Source of the DNA: Psychrobacillus sp048572895
GTDB taxonomy: Bacteria; Bacillota; Bacilli; Bacillales_A; Planococcaceae
Direction of reading: 5' to 3'
Assembly (NCBI RefSeq): GCF_048572895.1
Contig: NZ_CP183878.1
Location: 1,612,001 to 1,676,000 of the forward strand
Length of the DNA: 64,000 nt
The translations under genes and the position numbers were made by a program. The notes beneath the pieces are model-generated. The model ran no database searches, had not been told where the DNA came from, and saw only the letters and a program-made list of their open reading frames with translations. Below, in pieces: positions 17,031-26,339 of the stretch (its first letter is position 1; each line of letters begins with the position of its first letter).

Positions 17031-20000
17031 ATGACATTTCACCAACTACCCCAAGCACAAGGTATGTATGACCCGTCTTTTGAACATGACGCATGTGGGA
17101 TAGGTTTATACGCACATATAAAAGGTAATGCAACACATGATATCGTAAAAAATGGACTTGAGATGTTATGTCGCCTGCAGCATCGCGCAGGAAGAGGAGG
17201 CGATGGTAAAACAGGTGACGGAGCTGGATTAATGGTTCAAATACCTGATATCTTTTTTCGGGTTGTATGCAATGAATGGAATTTACCCGAAAAAGGTAAA
17301 TACGGAGTCGGTATGTTATTTTTCACAAACGACTCTAATGAACGTAAACTAATCGAACAAAAAATAAATGATTTGATAACTGCCGAGGGGCAAGTTCTTA
17401 TAGGATGGAGAACTGTGCCGATCGATGCAAGCCGATTAAGCGATAAAGCAAAGGGAACGGTTCCCTTCGTTCGTCAAGTTTTTATTCAATCAAATGTTGA
17501 AATGGAATCATTAGCTTTTGAACGTAAATTATATATTATACGCAAACAAGCTGAGCACTGGGCTGAACGTCAAAGTCTTAAATTTTATTGTGCAAGTCTT
17601 TCCAGTCAAACAATTGTATACAAAGGACTGTTAACTCCAGAAGAGGTAGATTTGTTTTATGTCGATTTACAGGACGAATTATTCACTTCTGCATTTTCAC
17701 TTGTACATTCCCGTTATAGTACAAATACATTTCCAAGCTGGGAGCGAGCACATCCCAACCGATATATTGTTCACAATGGTGAGATCAACACATTACGTGG
17801 CAATATCAACTGGATGAAGGCTCGAGAAAAACAATTTGTTTCAAAAGCTTTTGGTGAAGACCTATCAAAGTTACTACCAATTATTGATACAAATGGTAGT
17901 GATTCTTCTATGCTCGACAATGCATTTGAATTATTCGTGTTAGCTGGCAGAACTCCTGCCCATACCGCTATGATGCTTATCCCTGAGCCATGGACAGAGA
18001 ATCCGCATATTTCGGAAGAAAAGAAAGCTTTCTATGCTTATCATAGCAGTTTAATGGAGCCCTGGGATGGTCCAACCGCTATTTCTTTTACAAACGGCAA
18101 ACAAATTGGTGCTATTTTAGATCGAAATGGATTGCGTCCTGCGCGTTATATTGTTACTAAAGACGACTATATTGTTTTCTCCTCGGAAGTTGGAGTAGTG
18201 GACATAGAAGAAGAAAATATTTTATACAAAGAGCGTCTGAGCCCTGGAAGAATGCTATTAGTTGATCTGGAAAAAGGAAGACTAATTTCAGACGAGGAAA
18301 TAAAAACAGAAATGGCAAATGCTCAGCCTTATCAACAATGGCTAAAAGAAAATATGTATAAGTTTCCCGTAACGGAAGAAAAAGTAGAACAGCTTGATGA
18401 TTTGATCTTCCGTCAAAAAGCATTTGGTTATACGTTTGAAGATGTGCACAAGTATATGATTCCGATAGCAATGGACGGCAAGGATCCAATCGGGTCTATG
18501 GGAAATGATACACCTTTGGCTGTATTATCTGACCGTCCACAGTCGTTATTCAATTATTTTAAACAGCTATTTGCTCAGGTTACAAATCCTCCGATTGATT
18601 CGATAAGGGAACATATTGTAACTTCAACAATGACATTGCTTGGAGCAGAAGGAGATTTACTACATCCGAATGCTTCTAATGCAAAACGGATATTCTTAGA
18701 TACACCTATCTTAACAAATGGTCAATTAGCACATTTAAAAGAGAATAATATAACATCATTTACTACTGTGATACTGTCATTAAAAATGTCAGAAGATTTA
18801 GAAATCGATTTAGAAAATCTATCAAAAAAAATTGATAAGTTTATAGAACAAGGAACCTCCCTCTTTATACTTTCGGATAGAGATATTTCAGTGAAGCAAA
18901 AAACAATTCCCGTATTATTGGCAGCAAGTCATGTACATCAGCATTTACTGCGAAATGGTAATCGTACGAAAGTAAGTATTCTTGTTGAATCTGGTGAAGT
19001 AAGAGAGGTACATCAGTTTGCTGCAATTATTGGATTTGGTGTAGATGCTATCAATCCTTACCTTGCTTATGCCACGATTGGAGAAGCTATACAGGATGGG
19101 CACATAACTAGTAGTTATTCAGAAGCAATTGCTAAATATAGCAAAGGGATTGCAGATGGTGTAGTAAAGGTCATGTCCAAAATGGGGATTTCCACTGTCC
19201 AAAGTTATCGTGGCGCACAAATTTTTGAAGCTGTAGGTATTAGTAAAGATGTAATGGAGCGTTATTTTACTGGTACAGTTTCCCAACTTGGTGGAATCGA
19301 TTTAGCAACAATTGCGAGGGAAGCTAGTAATAGGCATGAACAAGCTGTAATTTCGTCAGGAGACTCTTTAGAATCAGGCAGTGATTTTCAGTGGAGAAGC
19401 ACTGGAGAACATCATGCATTTAACCCTAAAACGATTCATACGCTGCAATGGGCTACTAGAAGAGGGGACTATGGATTATATAGACAATATGCAGAGATGG
19501 CCAATGAGGAACGTATTGGATTTTTAAGAAATCTACTCACTTTTGATAAAGGAATTAAAAGAATTCCTCTTGAAGAAGTTGAATCTGTTGATAATATAGT
19601 TAAACGCTTTAAAACAGGTGCTATGTCATATGGATCTTTAAGTCAGGAAGCACACGAAACATTGGCTATTGCGATGAACCGAATCGGTGGGAAAAGCAAT
19701 AGCGGAGAAGGCGGGGAGCATCCGAGCCGTTATGAACTAGATGCTAATGGAGACAATCGCCGAAGTGCTATCAAACAGATTGCATCTGGTCGTTTTGGAG
19801 TTAAAAGCCATTACCTCGTTCAGGCCAATGAATTACAGATCAAAATGGCACAAGGTGCAAAACCTGGGGAAGGCGGACAATTACCTGGAAACAAAGTATA
19901 TCCTTGGGTGGCTGATGTTCGGGGTTCTACAACGGGAGTGGGCTTAATCTCTCCACCGCCGCATCATGATATTTATTCCATTGAAGATATGGCTCAGCTA

Positions 20001-21563
20001 ATTCATGATTTAAAAAATGCCAATAGAGCAGCTAGGATCAGTGTTAAACTCGTTGCAAAATCGGGAGTTGGTACAATTGCAGCTGGAGTAGCTAAAGGAG
20101 CAGCAGATGTAATTGTAATTAGTGGTTACGACGGTGGAACTGGTGCATCTCCTAAAACGAGTATCAAACATACAGGTCTGCCATGGGAGCTAGGACTTGC
20201 TGAAGCACATCAAACGTTAATGTTAAATGGTTTACGCGATCGTGTAGTGCTAGAAACCGATGGAAAGTTAATGACAGGTAAAGATGTAGTAATGGCAGCA
20301 TTGCTTGGTGCTGAGGAATTTGGATTTGCAACAGCTCCACTGATTGTCATGGGTTGTATCATGATGCGAGCATGTCATTTAGATACTTGTCCAGTTGGAA
20401 TTGCCACTCAAAATCCAGAGCTACGTGACAAATTTTCAGGAACTGCAGATTATGTAGTTAACTTCATGAAATTTGTAGCGGAAGAAGTTCGAGAATACAT
20501 GGCGTTATTAGGATTTAGAACAGTAGAAGAAATGGTTGGTCGGACAGATGTATTACAGGTTAGCCAACGGGCTAAATCCCATTGGAAAGCAAAACAGCTT
20601 AATCTTGATGCCCTATTGTACCAACCAGAAGGATCGAGGACTTGGGGCACACAGCAGGATCATAAAATTGATGAATCATTTGATGTGAAGGTTTTACTAC
20701 CGAAATTGAAAAAAGTAATAGAAAATCAGTCGAAGGCAGAACTGTATTTCCCTATTACTAATAGAGAACGTGTAGTAGGAACTGTAATTGGAAGTGAAAT
20801 CTCTAAAAAATATGGAGCAAGAGGGCTAGTGGATGACTCTATCGTCTTAAGATTTACAGGAGCAGCTGGTCAAAGCTTTGGTGCATTTATACCAAAAGGA
20901 ATGACAATGTATATTACAGGCGATGTAAACGACTATTTTGGCAAAGGATTATCTGGTGGGAAGTTAATAGTTACAGCTCCGATTCAAGGTAAAGCTGAAC
21001 AAAATGTTATCGCTGGGAATGTTGCGCTATACGGGGCAACAAGTGGGACTGCATTTATAAATGGACGTGCTGGGGAGCGCTTTGCAGTTCGAAATAGTGG
21101 GGTAGATGTTGTTGTGGAAGGTATTGGTGATCATGGTTGTGAATACATGACAGGTGGTCGCGCAGTTATTTTAGGGGATGTAGGAAAAAATTTCGGGGCA
21201 GGAATGTCCGGCGGAATTGCATATGTACTTGTGGAAGACGTGAGCGGGTTTAAAGAAAAATGTAATACAGAAATGATTGGATTCGAACAAATTCAAACTG
21301 CGGATGAGCTACATTCTGTACGTCAATTAATAATGGATCATTATTATTATACGAAGAGTACAAAAGCAATGAACTTATTGGATAACTGGAATGAGGCATC
21401 TGGCGGATTTGTGAAAGCTGTGCCGAATGATTATAAGAAAATGGTGGATAAAATCCAGTCGTTTAAAGTTCAAGGCTTAACAGATGATGCAGCTGCAATG
21501 CAAGCATTTTTGGCAACTTCAAATGAGAAGGATAAGGAAACGAAAGTTCTGGCAAAAAAGTAA
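17031..21563 (+). CDS. gltA: glutamate synthase (NADPH) large subunit
   Basis: About 1510 residues, as expected. The ATG at 17031 follows AAAAGGAGG; the frame is open further upstream (16977) but without an RBS. A 21-residue propeptide precedes the catalytic cysteine in HDACGIG (Cys22), the N-terminal nucleophile of the class II glutamine amidotransferase domain. The central and FMN-binding synthase domains follow (GGKSNSGEGGEHPSRY, DGGTGASPKTSIKHTG), with the 3Fe-4S cysteines in CIMMRACHLDTCPVG, and a beta-helix tail (GRAGERFAVRNSG). It turns glutamine and 2-oxoglutarate into two glutamates. The small subunit gene follows after 17 nt. Confidence 0.97.
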   Translation: MTFHQLPQAQGMYDPSFEHDACGIGLYAHIKGNATHDIVKNGLEMLCRLQHRAGRGGDGKTGDGAGLMVQIPDIFFRVVCNEWNLPEKGKYGVGMLFFTNDSNERKLIEQKINDLITAEGQVLIGWRTVPIDASRLSDKAKGTVPFVRQVFIQSNVEMESLAFERKLYIIRKQAEHWAERQSLKFYCASLSSQTIVYKGLLTPEEVDLFYVDLQDELFTSAFSLVHSRYSTNTFPSWERAHPNRYIVHNGEINTLRGNINWMKAREKQFVSKAFGEDLSKLLPIIDTNGSDSSMLDNAFELFVLAGRTPAHTAMMLIPEPWTENPHISEEKKAFYAYHSSLMEPWDGPTAISFTNGKQIGAILDRNGLRPARYIVTKDDYIVFSSEVGVVDIEEENILYKERLSPGRMLLVDLEKGRLISDEEIKTEMANAQPYQQWLKENMYKFPVTEEKVEQLDDLIFRQKAFGYTFEDVHKYMIPIAMDGKDPIGSMGNDTPLAVLSDRPQSLFNYFKQLFAQVTNPPIDSIREHIVTSTMTLLGAEGDLLHPNASNAKRIFLDTPILTNGQLAHLKENNITSFTTVILSLKMSEDLEIDLENLSKKIDKFIEQGTSLFILSDRDISVKQKTIPVLLAASHVHQHLLRNGNRTKVSILVESGEVREVHQFAAIIGFGVDAINPYLAYATIGEAIQDGHITSSYSEAIAKYSKGIADGVVKVMSKMGISTVQSYRGAQIFEAVGISKDVMERYFTGTVSQLGGIDLATIAREASNRHEQAVISSGDSLESGSDFQWRSTGEHHAFNPKTIHTLQWATRRGDYGLYRQYAEMANEERIGFLRNLLTFDKGIKRIPLEEVESVDNIVKRFKTGAMSYGSLSQEAHETLAIAMNRIGGKSNSGEGGEHPSRYELDANGDNRRSAIKQIASGRFGVKSHYLVQANELQIKMAQGAKPGEGGQLPGNKVYPWVADVRGSTTGVGLISPPPHHDIYSIEDMAQLIHDLKNANRAARISVKLVAKSGVGTIAAGVAKGAADVIVISGYDGGTGASPKTSIKHTGLPWELGLAEAHQTLMLNGLRDRVVLETDGKLMTGKDVVMAALLGAEEFGFATAPLIVMGCIMMRACHLDTCPVGIATQNPELRDKFSGTADYVVNFMKFVAEEVREYMALLGFRTVEEMVGRTDVLQVSQRAKSHWKAKQLNLDALLYQPEGSRTWGTQQDHKIDESFDVKVLLPKLKKVIENQSKAELYFPITNRERVVGTVIGSEISKKYGARGLVDDSIVLRFTGAAGQSFGAFIPKGMTMYITGDVNDYFGKGLSGGKLIVTAPIQGKAEQNVIAGNVALYGATSGTAFINGRAGERFAVRNSGVDVVVEGIGDHGCEYMTGGRAVILGDVGKNFGAGMSGGIAYVLVEDVSGFKEKCNTEMIGFEQIQTADELHSVRQLIMDHYYYTKSTKAMNLLDNWNEASGGFVKAVPNDYKKMVDKIQSFKVQGLTDDAAAMQAFLATSNEKDKETKVLAKK

Positions 21564-21580
21564 GGAGAGGGGAGAAACGA

Positions 21581-23065
21581 ATGGGAAAACCAACAGGATT
21601 TATGGAATATAGTCGGGAAAAAGTTAAAGAGGTGGCCCCTCTCAAACGTATTAATAACTGGAAGGAATATTCTTCTAAATTATCGGATGAGTCTCTACAA
21701 AAACAAGGAGCAAGATGTATGGATTGTGGAACTCCATTTTGTCATATGGGAATCGAAGTTAGAGGAGCGACTTCGGGTTGTCCTATTAATAACTTGATTC
21801 CAGAATGGAATGACCTAGTTTACAAAGGAAAATGGGAAGAAGCACTTGAACGTTTACTTATGACTAATAATTTTCCAGAGTTTACTGGAAGAGTTTGTCC
21901 TGCACCTTGTGAAGGATCATGTACTTTAGCTATTTCAGATCCAGCAGTCTCCATTAAAAATATTGAGCGTACTATTATCGATAAAGGCTTTGAGAATGGC
22001 TGGATAGTACCAAGAATTCCATTATCTAGAACGGGTAAGAAGATAGCTATTATTGGCTCAGGTCCTGCTGGTCTTGCAAGTGCAGATGACCTCAATCAGT
22101 CAGGGCATTCTGTTACAGTTTTCGAACGATCTGACCGAGCAGGTGGACTTCTCATGTACGGGATTCCGAATATGAAGTTAGAAAAAGATATTGTCGAACG
22201 TCGAATTCAATTACTCCAGGAGGAAGGTATTGATTTTGTCCTAAATACAGAAGTTGGAGTCGATATTTCAGCAGAGCAGTTGAAGGAACAGTACGATGCA
22301 GTCATTTTATGTATTGGGGCACAGAAACAACGTGTTCTTCATATGGAGGGCAGTGAATCTAAAGGGATACATCTTGCCATGGATTATCTTACAACTACTA
22401 CAAAAAGTTTGTTAGATTCCAATTTCAAGGATGGTCAATTTATCAATACAAAAGGTAAAGATGTAATCGTCATAGGTGGTGGAGATACCGGAGCTGACTG
22501 TGTGGCAACTGCCATTCGTCAAAAATGTCGGAGTGTAGTCCAATTTGGTAAACATCCTCAGCTACCATTAAATCGGGCAGAAGACAATCAATGGCCGACT
22601 GACCCGACTATTTTTAAATTAGAGTATGCATATGAAGAAGCAGATGCAAAGTATGGGAAAGATCCCAGAGAATATTTAATACAAACGAAGAAGATCATTT
22701 CGGATGCTGATGGTAATTTAAAAGAACTGCATACGATCCAAATGGAAAAGGTTCTTGGAGAGGATGGATTTTACTTTTTTAAAGAAGTTCTAGGTACGGA
22801 GAAAGTATGGCCTGCCCAATTTGTATTTATAGCTATTGGATTTGAAGGACCCGAAACTACGTTAGCAGACCAATTTGGTGTTAGGGTTACAAATAAAAAA
22901 ATCGCTGCCTCTTCAAAAGATTATCTTACAAACATCGAGGGAGTCTTTACAGCTGGTGATGCTAGAAGAGGTCAAAGCTTAATCGTTTGGGCCATTAAAG
23001 AAGGGCAAGAAGTGGCAAAACGAGCAAATGAATATATTAGTAAAAAACCAGTCATATTATCATGA
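21581..23065 (+). CDS. gltB: glutamate synthase small subunit
   Basis: A 494-residue FAD/NADPH oxidoreductase. The N-terminal Fe-S cysteines are in ARCMDCGTPFCHMG and GRVCPAPCEGSCTL; the FAD Rossmann motif is IGSGPAGLASADDL, and the NADPH motif is VIGGGDTGADCVATAIR. It passes electrons from NADPH to GltA. RBS GGAGAGGGGAG, ATG at 21581. The terminator overlaps the last codons. Confidence 0.97.
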   Translation: MGKPTGFMEYSREKVKEVAPLKRINNWKEYSSKLSDESLQKQGARCMDCGTPFCHMGIEVRGATSGCPINNLIPEWNDLVYKGKWEEALERLLMTNNFPEFTGRVCPAPCEGSCTLAISDPAVSIKNIERTIIDKGFENGWIVPRIPLSRTGKKIAIIGSGPAGLASADDLNQSGHSVTVFERSDRAGGLLMYGIPNMKLEKDIVERRIQLLQEEGIDFVLNTEVGVDISAEQLKEQYDAVILCIGAQKQRVLHMEGSESKGIHLAMDYLTTTTKSLLDSNFKDGQFINTKGKDVIVIGGGDTGADCVATAIRQKCRSVVQFGKHPQLPLNRAEDNQWPTDPTIFKLEYAYEEADAKYGKDPREYLIQTKKIISDADGNLKELHTIQMEKVLGEDGFYFFKEVLGTEKVWPAQFVFIAIGFEGPETTLADQFGVRVTNKKIAASSKDYLTNIEGVFTAGDARRGQSLIVWAIKEGQEVAKRANEYISKKPVILS

Positions 23066-23074
23066 CTGGTTTTA
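23044..23074 (+). terminator. rho-independent terminator of gltAB
   Basis: AAAACCAGTCAT pairs with ATGACTGGTTTT; it overlaps the 3' end of gltB and ends in a short T-run. Confidence 0.75.
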
Positions 23075-23157
23075 CTGTGCTAGTGTACTAAAGTTTTTGT
23101 TTTATTTTTCGTCAATAGATGTCATAATAGTTACATAATGAATATGGAGGCTAATAC

Positions 23158-23769
23158 ATGATTGGAATTATAGATTATGGTGCTGGGAATTTACATAGTG
23201 TGTTAAAAGCGATTAAACAGCTTGGGTATGAAACAAAACTTATTACGAGTGCATGTGATCATACAGAAGAGATTACTAAGCTAATCCTACCAGGGGTTGG
23301 AAACGCAAAAGTTACTATGGATGTTTTGAATAGTACTGGCTTGAGTGATTATTTAAAAGCAGAAGTTTCGAAAGGGATGCCATTATTGGGTATTTGCCTA
23401 GGTATGCAGCTTTTATTGGAAACTAGCGAAGAAGGGAATGTGCCTTGTCTAGGTTTATTAAAAGGAACAGTACCTGAATTTACCGATGAATCGGAAAAAG
23501 TTCCACATATGGGTTGGAACCAAGTGAGAGATGTTCAAAATCATTTTCTATTTGAAAATATTCCAGATGAAACAGACTTTTACTTTGTTCATTCCTTTTT
23601 TGCAAAACCTGAGAATCAGGAAGATATTTTAGGTGAAACAAATTATGGTCTAAATTTTGCTTCGGTTATTGGTAATTCACAAGTAATGGGCGTACAATTT
23701 CACCCTGAAAAAAGTGGCAAGTATGGTATTCAACTTTTAGATAACTATTGTAAGCAAGGAGATAAATAA
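23158..23769 (+). CDS. hisH: HisH-type glutamine amidotransferase (isolated hisHF pair)
   Basis: A 203-residue class I amidotransferase: IDYGAGNLHSVLKA at the N-terminus, the nucleophile cysteine in GICLGMQLLLET, and the His-Glu pair in GVQFHPEKSG; VHSFFAKPE is the HisH-type block. It should release ammonia from glutamine for the HisF-type cyclase next door, which starts 1 nt after its stop codon. HisA, normally encoded between hisH and hisF, is absent, and so are the other histidine genes. RBS TATGGAGG, ATG at 23158. Catalytic residues look intact; whether the product is imidazole glycerol phosphate is less certain. Confidence 0.82.
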   Translation: MIGIIDYGAGNLHSVLKAIKQLGYETKLITSACDHTEEITKLILPGVGNAKVTMDVLNSTGLSDYLKAEVSKGMPLLGICLGMQLLLETSEEGNVPCLGLLKGTVPEFTDESEKVPHMGWNQVRDVQNHFLFENIPDETDFYFVHSFFAKPENQEDILGETNYGLNFASVIGNSQVMGVQFHPEKSGKYGIQLLDNYCKQGDK

Positions 23770-23770
23770 T

Positions 23771-24547
23771 ATGCTAAGAAAACGAATTGTGCCAGCCATT
23801 GACGTGCTAAATGATCAAGCAGTTAAGTATGTTCAATTTAGAAATCCCACTATTATAGGTGATCCCGCCGAGCTTGGTAAAAAATATACCGAAGATGGTG
23901 CAGATGAATTAATCTATCTTGACACTACGGCATCCTTGAAAAACCAAGATTTAAAACTAGAATGGATACAACGTGTTGCCGAACAGGTAAATATTCCATT
24001 TTCCGTAATCGGAGGAGTTCGTACAGTTGAAGATTTCAAAAATTTACTACGTGCTGGAGCAGACAAAGTAGGCGTTAACTCTGCTGCAGTAAGGCGTCCA
24101 GAATTGCTTAAAGAAGCGGCGGATATATACGGCAAACAATGTGTCGTTTTAGGACTAGACGCTATGCCGATTTATAATGATGACGAAGAAATTATTAGAT
24201 GGGAAGTTTATACGCATTCAGGTCATGAGAAAACAGGATTGGATGTTGTTGAGTGGGCACAGCAAGCTGCTGACCTAGGTGCCGGAGAAATAATTTGTAC
24301 AAGTATTCACAAAGACGGCATGAAAAATGGCTATGATGTAGCGCTGATTAAGCTATTATCTGAAAAAGTAAATATCCCTATAATCGCTTCAGGTGGAGCT
24401 GGTAAAATCGAACATATTGAAGAAGTCTTCTCAGAGGGGAAAGCCGATGCTGCTCTTGTCGCATCAATGATTCACTACGGAGATTATACAATAGGAGAGA
24501 TTAAATCTTATCTGCAAACTAAAAATGTGAATGTACGTCTAACTTAA
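23771..24547 (+). CDS. hisF: HisF-type cyclase subunit, divergent
   Basis: A 258-residue TIM barrel like HisF. The first catalytic aspartate is kept (VPAIDV, about residue 12) and the second is in LGLDAMP. The phosphate loops ASGGAG and DAALVASM are present, as is RWEVYTHSGHEKTGLD. However, the usual DGRVVKG is NDQAVKY, GGGIR is IGGVR, and DRDGT is HKDGM; the stretch FRNPTIIGDP resembles the HisF paralogues (WbuZ type) that act with amidotransferases in sugar amidation. It could be a true imidazole glycerol phosphate synthase subunit or a paralogue with another acceptor. Adjacent hisH supports a functional complex. Confidence 0.75.
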   Translation: MLRKRIVPAIDVLNDQAVKYVQFRNPTIIGDPAELGKKYTEDGADELIYLDTTASLKNQDLKLEWIQRVAEQVNIPFSVIGGVRTVEDFKNLLRAGADKVGVNSAAVRRPELLKEAADIYGKQCVVLGLDAMPIYNDDEEIIRWEVYTHSGHEKTGLDVVEWAQQAADLGAGEIICTSIHKDGMKNGYDVALIKLLSEKVNIPIIASGGAGKIEHIEEVFSEGKADAALVASMIHYGDYTIGEIKSYLQTKNVNVRLT

Positions 24548-24550
24548 TGG

Positions 24551-24590
24551 AAATGACCTAGTCTCAATGTAGCCTAGGTCATTATTTTAT
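24551..24590 (+). terminator. terminator after hisHF, usable both ways
   Basis: ATGACCTAG pairs with CTAGGTCAT around a loop of about 10 nt, followed by TATTTTAT; on the other strand it can serve the HAD gene. Confidence 0.7.
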
Positions 24591-24611
24591 CGTTGGCAAC
24601 TGTGCAGAATT

Positions 24612-24758
24612 GTTAAATCGGTAGAATGATTGTGAGAATCGCCGGAATGTGTGGGAGAATCACAGGAATAAATCAAAGAATCATTAGAATAAGTTTGAGA
24701 ATCGTTAGAATACATCAAAGAATCACAAGAATATATGTGAGAATAGCTCTAATGCATA
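24612..24758. repeat. 21-bp tandem array, seven exact-length units, core AGAATC-N4-GAAT
   Basis: Seven consecutive units of exactly 21 bp begin at 24612, 24633, 24654, 24675, 24696, 24717 and 24738. Most carry AGAATC, then four variable bases ending in A or G, then GAAT; the rest is variable. It fills the gap between the hisF terminator and the stop codon of the leftward HAD gene. It has no start codon with RBS and no plausible coding sense. Confidence 0.8.
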
Positions 24759-24783
24759 ACAATCGATCGATTGGGCAAACAGC

Positions 24784-25446
24784 TTAGTCTAGAATCTCCC
24801 ATCCATGCTCACTAGCCAATTTTCGAAGCTTCTCTTCAGGTCTTACTGCAACGGGGTTTCCCACTAACTTTAAAACAGGCAAGTCTGAAAAACTATCTCC
24901 ATATGCATAACTATTCTTCCAGTCTATCTGATGACCAACCAAAGCTTCTTGTACCTTCAATGTTTTTTGTTCCCCGTTTACATGGGTGATTACATCCTTG
25001 GTATAAACTTTATCGTCCTTATAGAATATATCTGTCCCAATTATCTGATTGAATACAATTCCATCTGTCACTCGCTCGAACAATTGTGTATAAGCACCAG
25101 ATACAAGTAGGATATGAATATTCTCTTGCTGATGAAGCTTAAGTCTTTCTAACACCTTTTTGTTAAAATCTTGTTGCATGATTGCTTTAATCTCATTAAA
25201 ATATGTATCCATTTCATGTTTCGTACGACCTTCAAATGCCTCTAAATACAATTGCATGGATCGTTTTTTCATTTTACTAGCTGGATATAGTTTAAGTTTG
25301 TTTGCTATGTACGGTGGTACAATTGCACGATAAAAGCGATTGTATGAGGATTGGTGGCTAGGATGTTTTTTTAGATGTTTCATTAGTATCGTAAATGTTT
25401 CTTCAGCATAGATAGTTCCATCAAAATCAAAAATAGCTACTCGCAT
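24784..25446 (-). CDS. HAD-IB family phosphatase
   Basis: About 220 residues. HAD motif I is FDFDGTIY (first Asp nucleophile), motif II is in LLVSGAYTQ, and motif III/IV is GDSFSDLPVLKLVGNPVAV. Subfamily IB includes phosphoserine and related phosphatases and PSP-like proteins; the substrate is unknown. The frame opens at a GTG (25455), but AAGGGTGG is correctly spaced only for the ATG at 25446. Monocistronic. Confidence 0.85.
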   Translation of the reverse strand: MRVAIFDFDGTIYAEETFTILMKHLKKHPSHQSSYNRFYRAIVPPYIANKLKLYPASKMKKRSMQLYLEAFEGRTKHEMDTYFNEIKAIMQQDFNKKVLERLKLHQQENIHILLVSGAYTQLFERVTDGIVFNQIIGTDIFYKDDKVYTKDVITHVNGEQKTLKVQEALVGHQIDWKNSYAYGDSFSDLPVLKLVGNPVAVRPEEKLRKLASEHGWEILD

Positions 25447-25515
25447 AAATTCCACCCTTTTCCTTGTTAATAACTAAAAAAGATATTATACGTTATTAAC
25501 CAAAAGAAACAATTG

Positions 25516-25544
25516 AATAAATAAATAAATAAATAAATAAATAA
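25516..25544. repeat. tetranucleotide microsatellite (AAAT)7
   Basis: Seven T residues spaced exactly 4 bp apart (25518-25542) in an otherwise A tract. On the minus strand it directly follows the cotF terminator stem and so forms its T-rich tail (TTATTTATTT...). Confidence 0.85.
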
Positions 25545-25568
25545 CTCGTCCCAAAAGAATGGGACGAG
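25545..25568 (-). terminator. rho-independent terminator of the cotF-like gene
   Basis: CTCGTCCC (25545-25552) pairs with GGGACGAG (25561-25568); on the minus strand the tail is the (TTTA)n microsatellite instead of a plain T-run. Confidence 0.75.
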
Positions 25569-25575
25569 AGAATAT

Positions 25576-26208
25576 TTAGCTCATCATTTTTCCTTGGGCA
25601 GGGGCAAAAGAGTTCAATAGTGCTTGCATACTTTGTTGATCCAGCTGTGGAACTTGATAATAATGATGTTTGTTTTGATAAATGGAAAGCTCATAAGCCA
25701 TTTCGATACAGTTTGGAATTGAATCAGCTAGCACTCGGCGAACAACTGGATTAGTTGTTTCTAATGCAGCGGTAGTTTTAATAGTAGCGGAGGCTTTTGC
25801 AGCGCCAAGAAGATAACCTGAAATGATTTCGTCCGAAAGTTCGTTGGCAGATTGGATTGGTTTTTTTGGCTGTGATGGTTTTATACCATAAATAAAATCG
25901 TTTCCAGTTTGCATTTTATAGCTGGTAGTCGGATGTGATGGATCTGTACCTGTTTTAAAGCATTCTACGGTAATATTATATTCGTCTAATGCGAAGGTGT
26001 ATTGGCGATCTAAAATATTTAGCAGTTCTTGGTCTTTCACATGTGGACGTAAAAGAGTTTTTAAATTTAATCCAGATACAACAGTCGATAGAACTTCATG
26101 CACGTCAAAAAGTTCATGACCACCATGATTCATATTTTGTGCGATATTACCTGCTTGCATATTTTGATGAGTTTGTCCTTGACCTTGTCCAAATGGGTTT
26201 TGTGTCAT
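25576..26208 (-). CDS. CotF-domain spore coat protein
   Basis: A 210-residue protein with a low-complexity Gln/Asn/Gly/His N-terminus (QNPFGQGQGQTHQNMQ) followed by a coat F-type ferritin-like helical domain: ELFDVHEVLSTVVSGLN, DQELLNILDRQYTFALDEYN and LSDEIISGYLLGAAKASA. CotF-family proteins are spore coat components made in the mother cell; their presence marks an endospore former. RBS AAGGAGG, ATG at 26208. Flanked by terminators on both sides, so monocistronic. I could not identify a sporulation sigma promoter with confidence. Confidence 0.8.
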   Translation of the reverse strand: MTQNPFGQGQGQTHQNMQAGNIAQNMNHGGHELFDVHEVLSTVVSGLNLKTLLRPHVKDQELLNILDRQYTFALDEYNITVECFKTGTDPSHPTTSYKMQTGNDFIYGIKPSQPKKPIQSANELSDEIISGYLLGAAKASATIKTTAALETTNPVVRRVLADSIPNCIEMAYELSIYQNKHHYYQVPQLDQQSMQALLNSFAPAQGKMMS

Positions 26209-26290
26209 TCCAATTTTTCCTCCTTAAAAAATGTGATGAAACATCCTTTATAGATTGAGCAAAATAATGCAAAATATGCAAATTAAATAA

Positions 26291-26327
26291 AAACAATCCC
26301 AATTAAGTGTTTCTCTTGGGATTGTTT
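26291..26327 (-). terminator. terminator after ypsA and its partner gene
   Basis: AAACAATCCCAA pairs with TTGGGATTGTTT; on the minus strand it is followed by TTTTTATTTAATT. Confidence 0.8.
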
Positions 26328-26339
26328 GTCGATTTGAAT

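Noticed and set aside
24612..24758. CRISPR array
   Set aside because: Period of 21 bp is too short, the repeated part is degenerate, and no cas gene is in the window.
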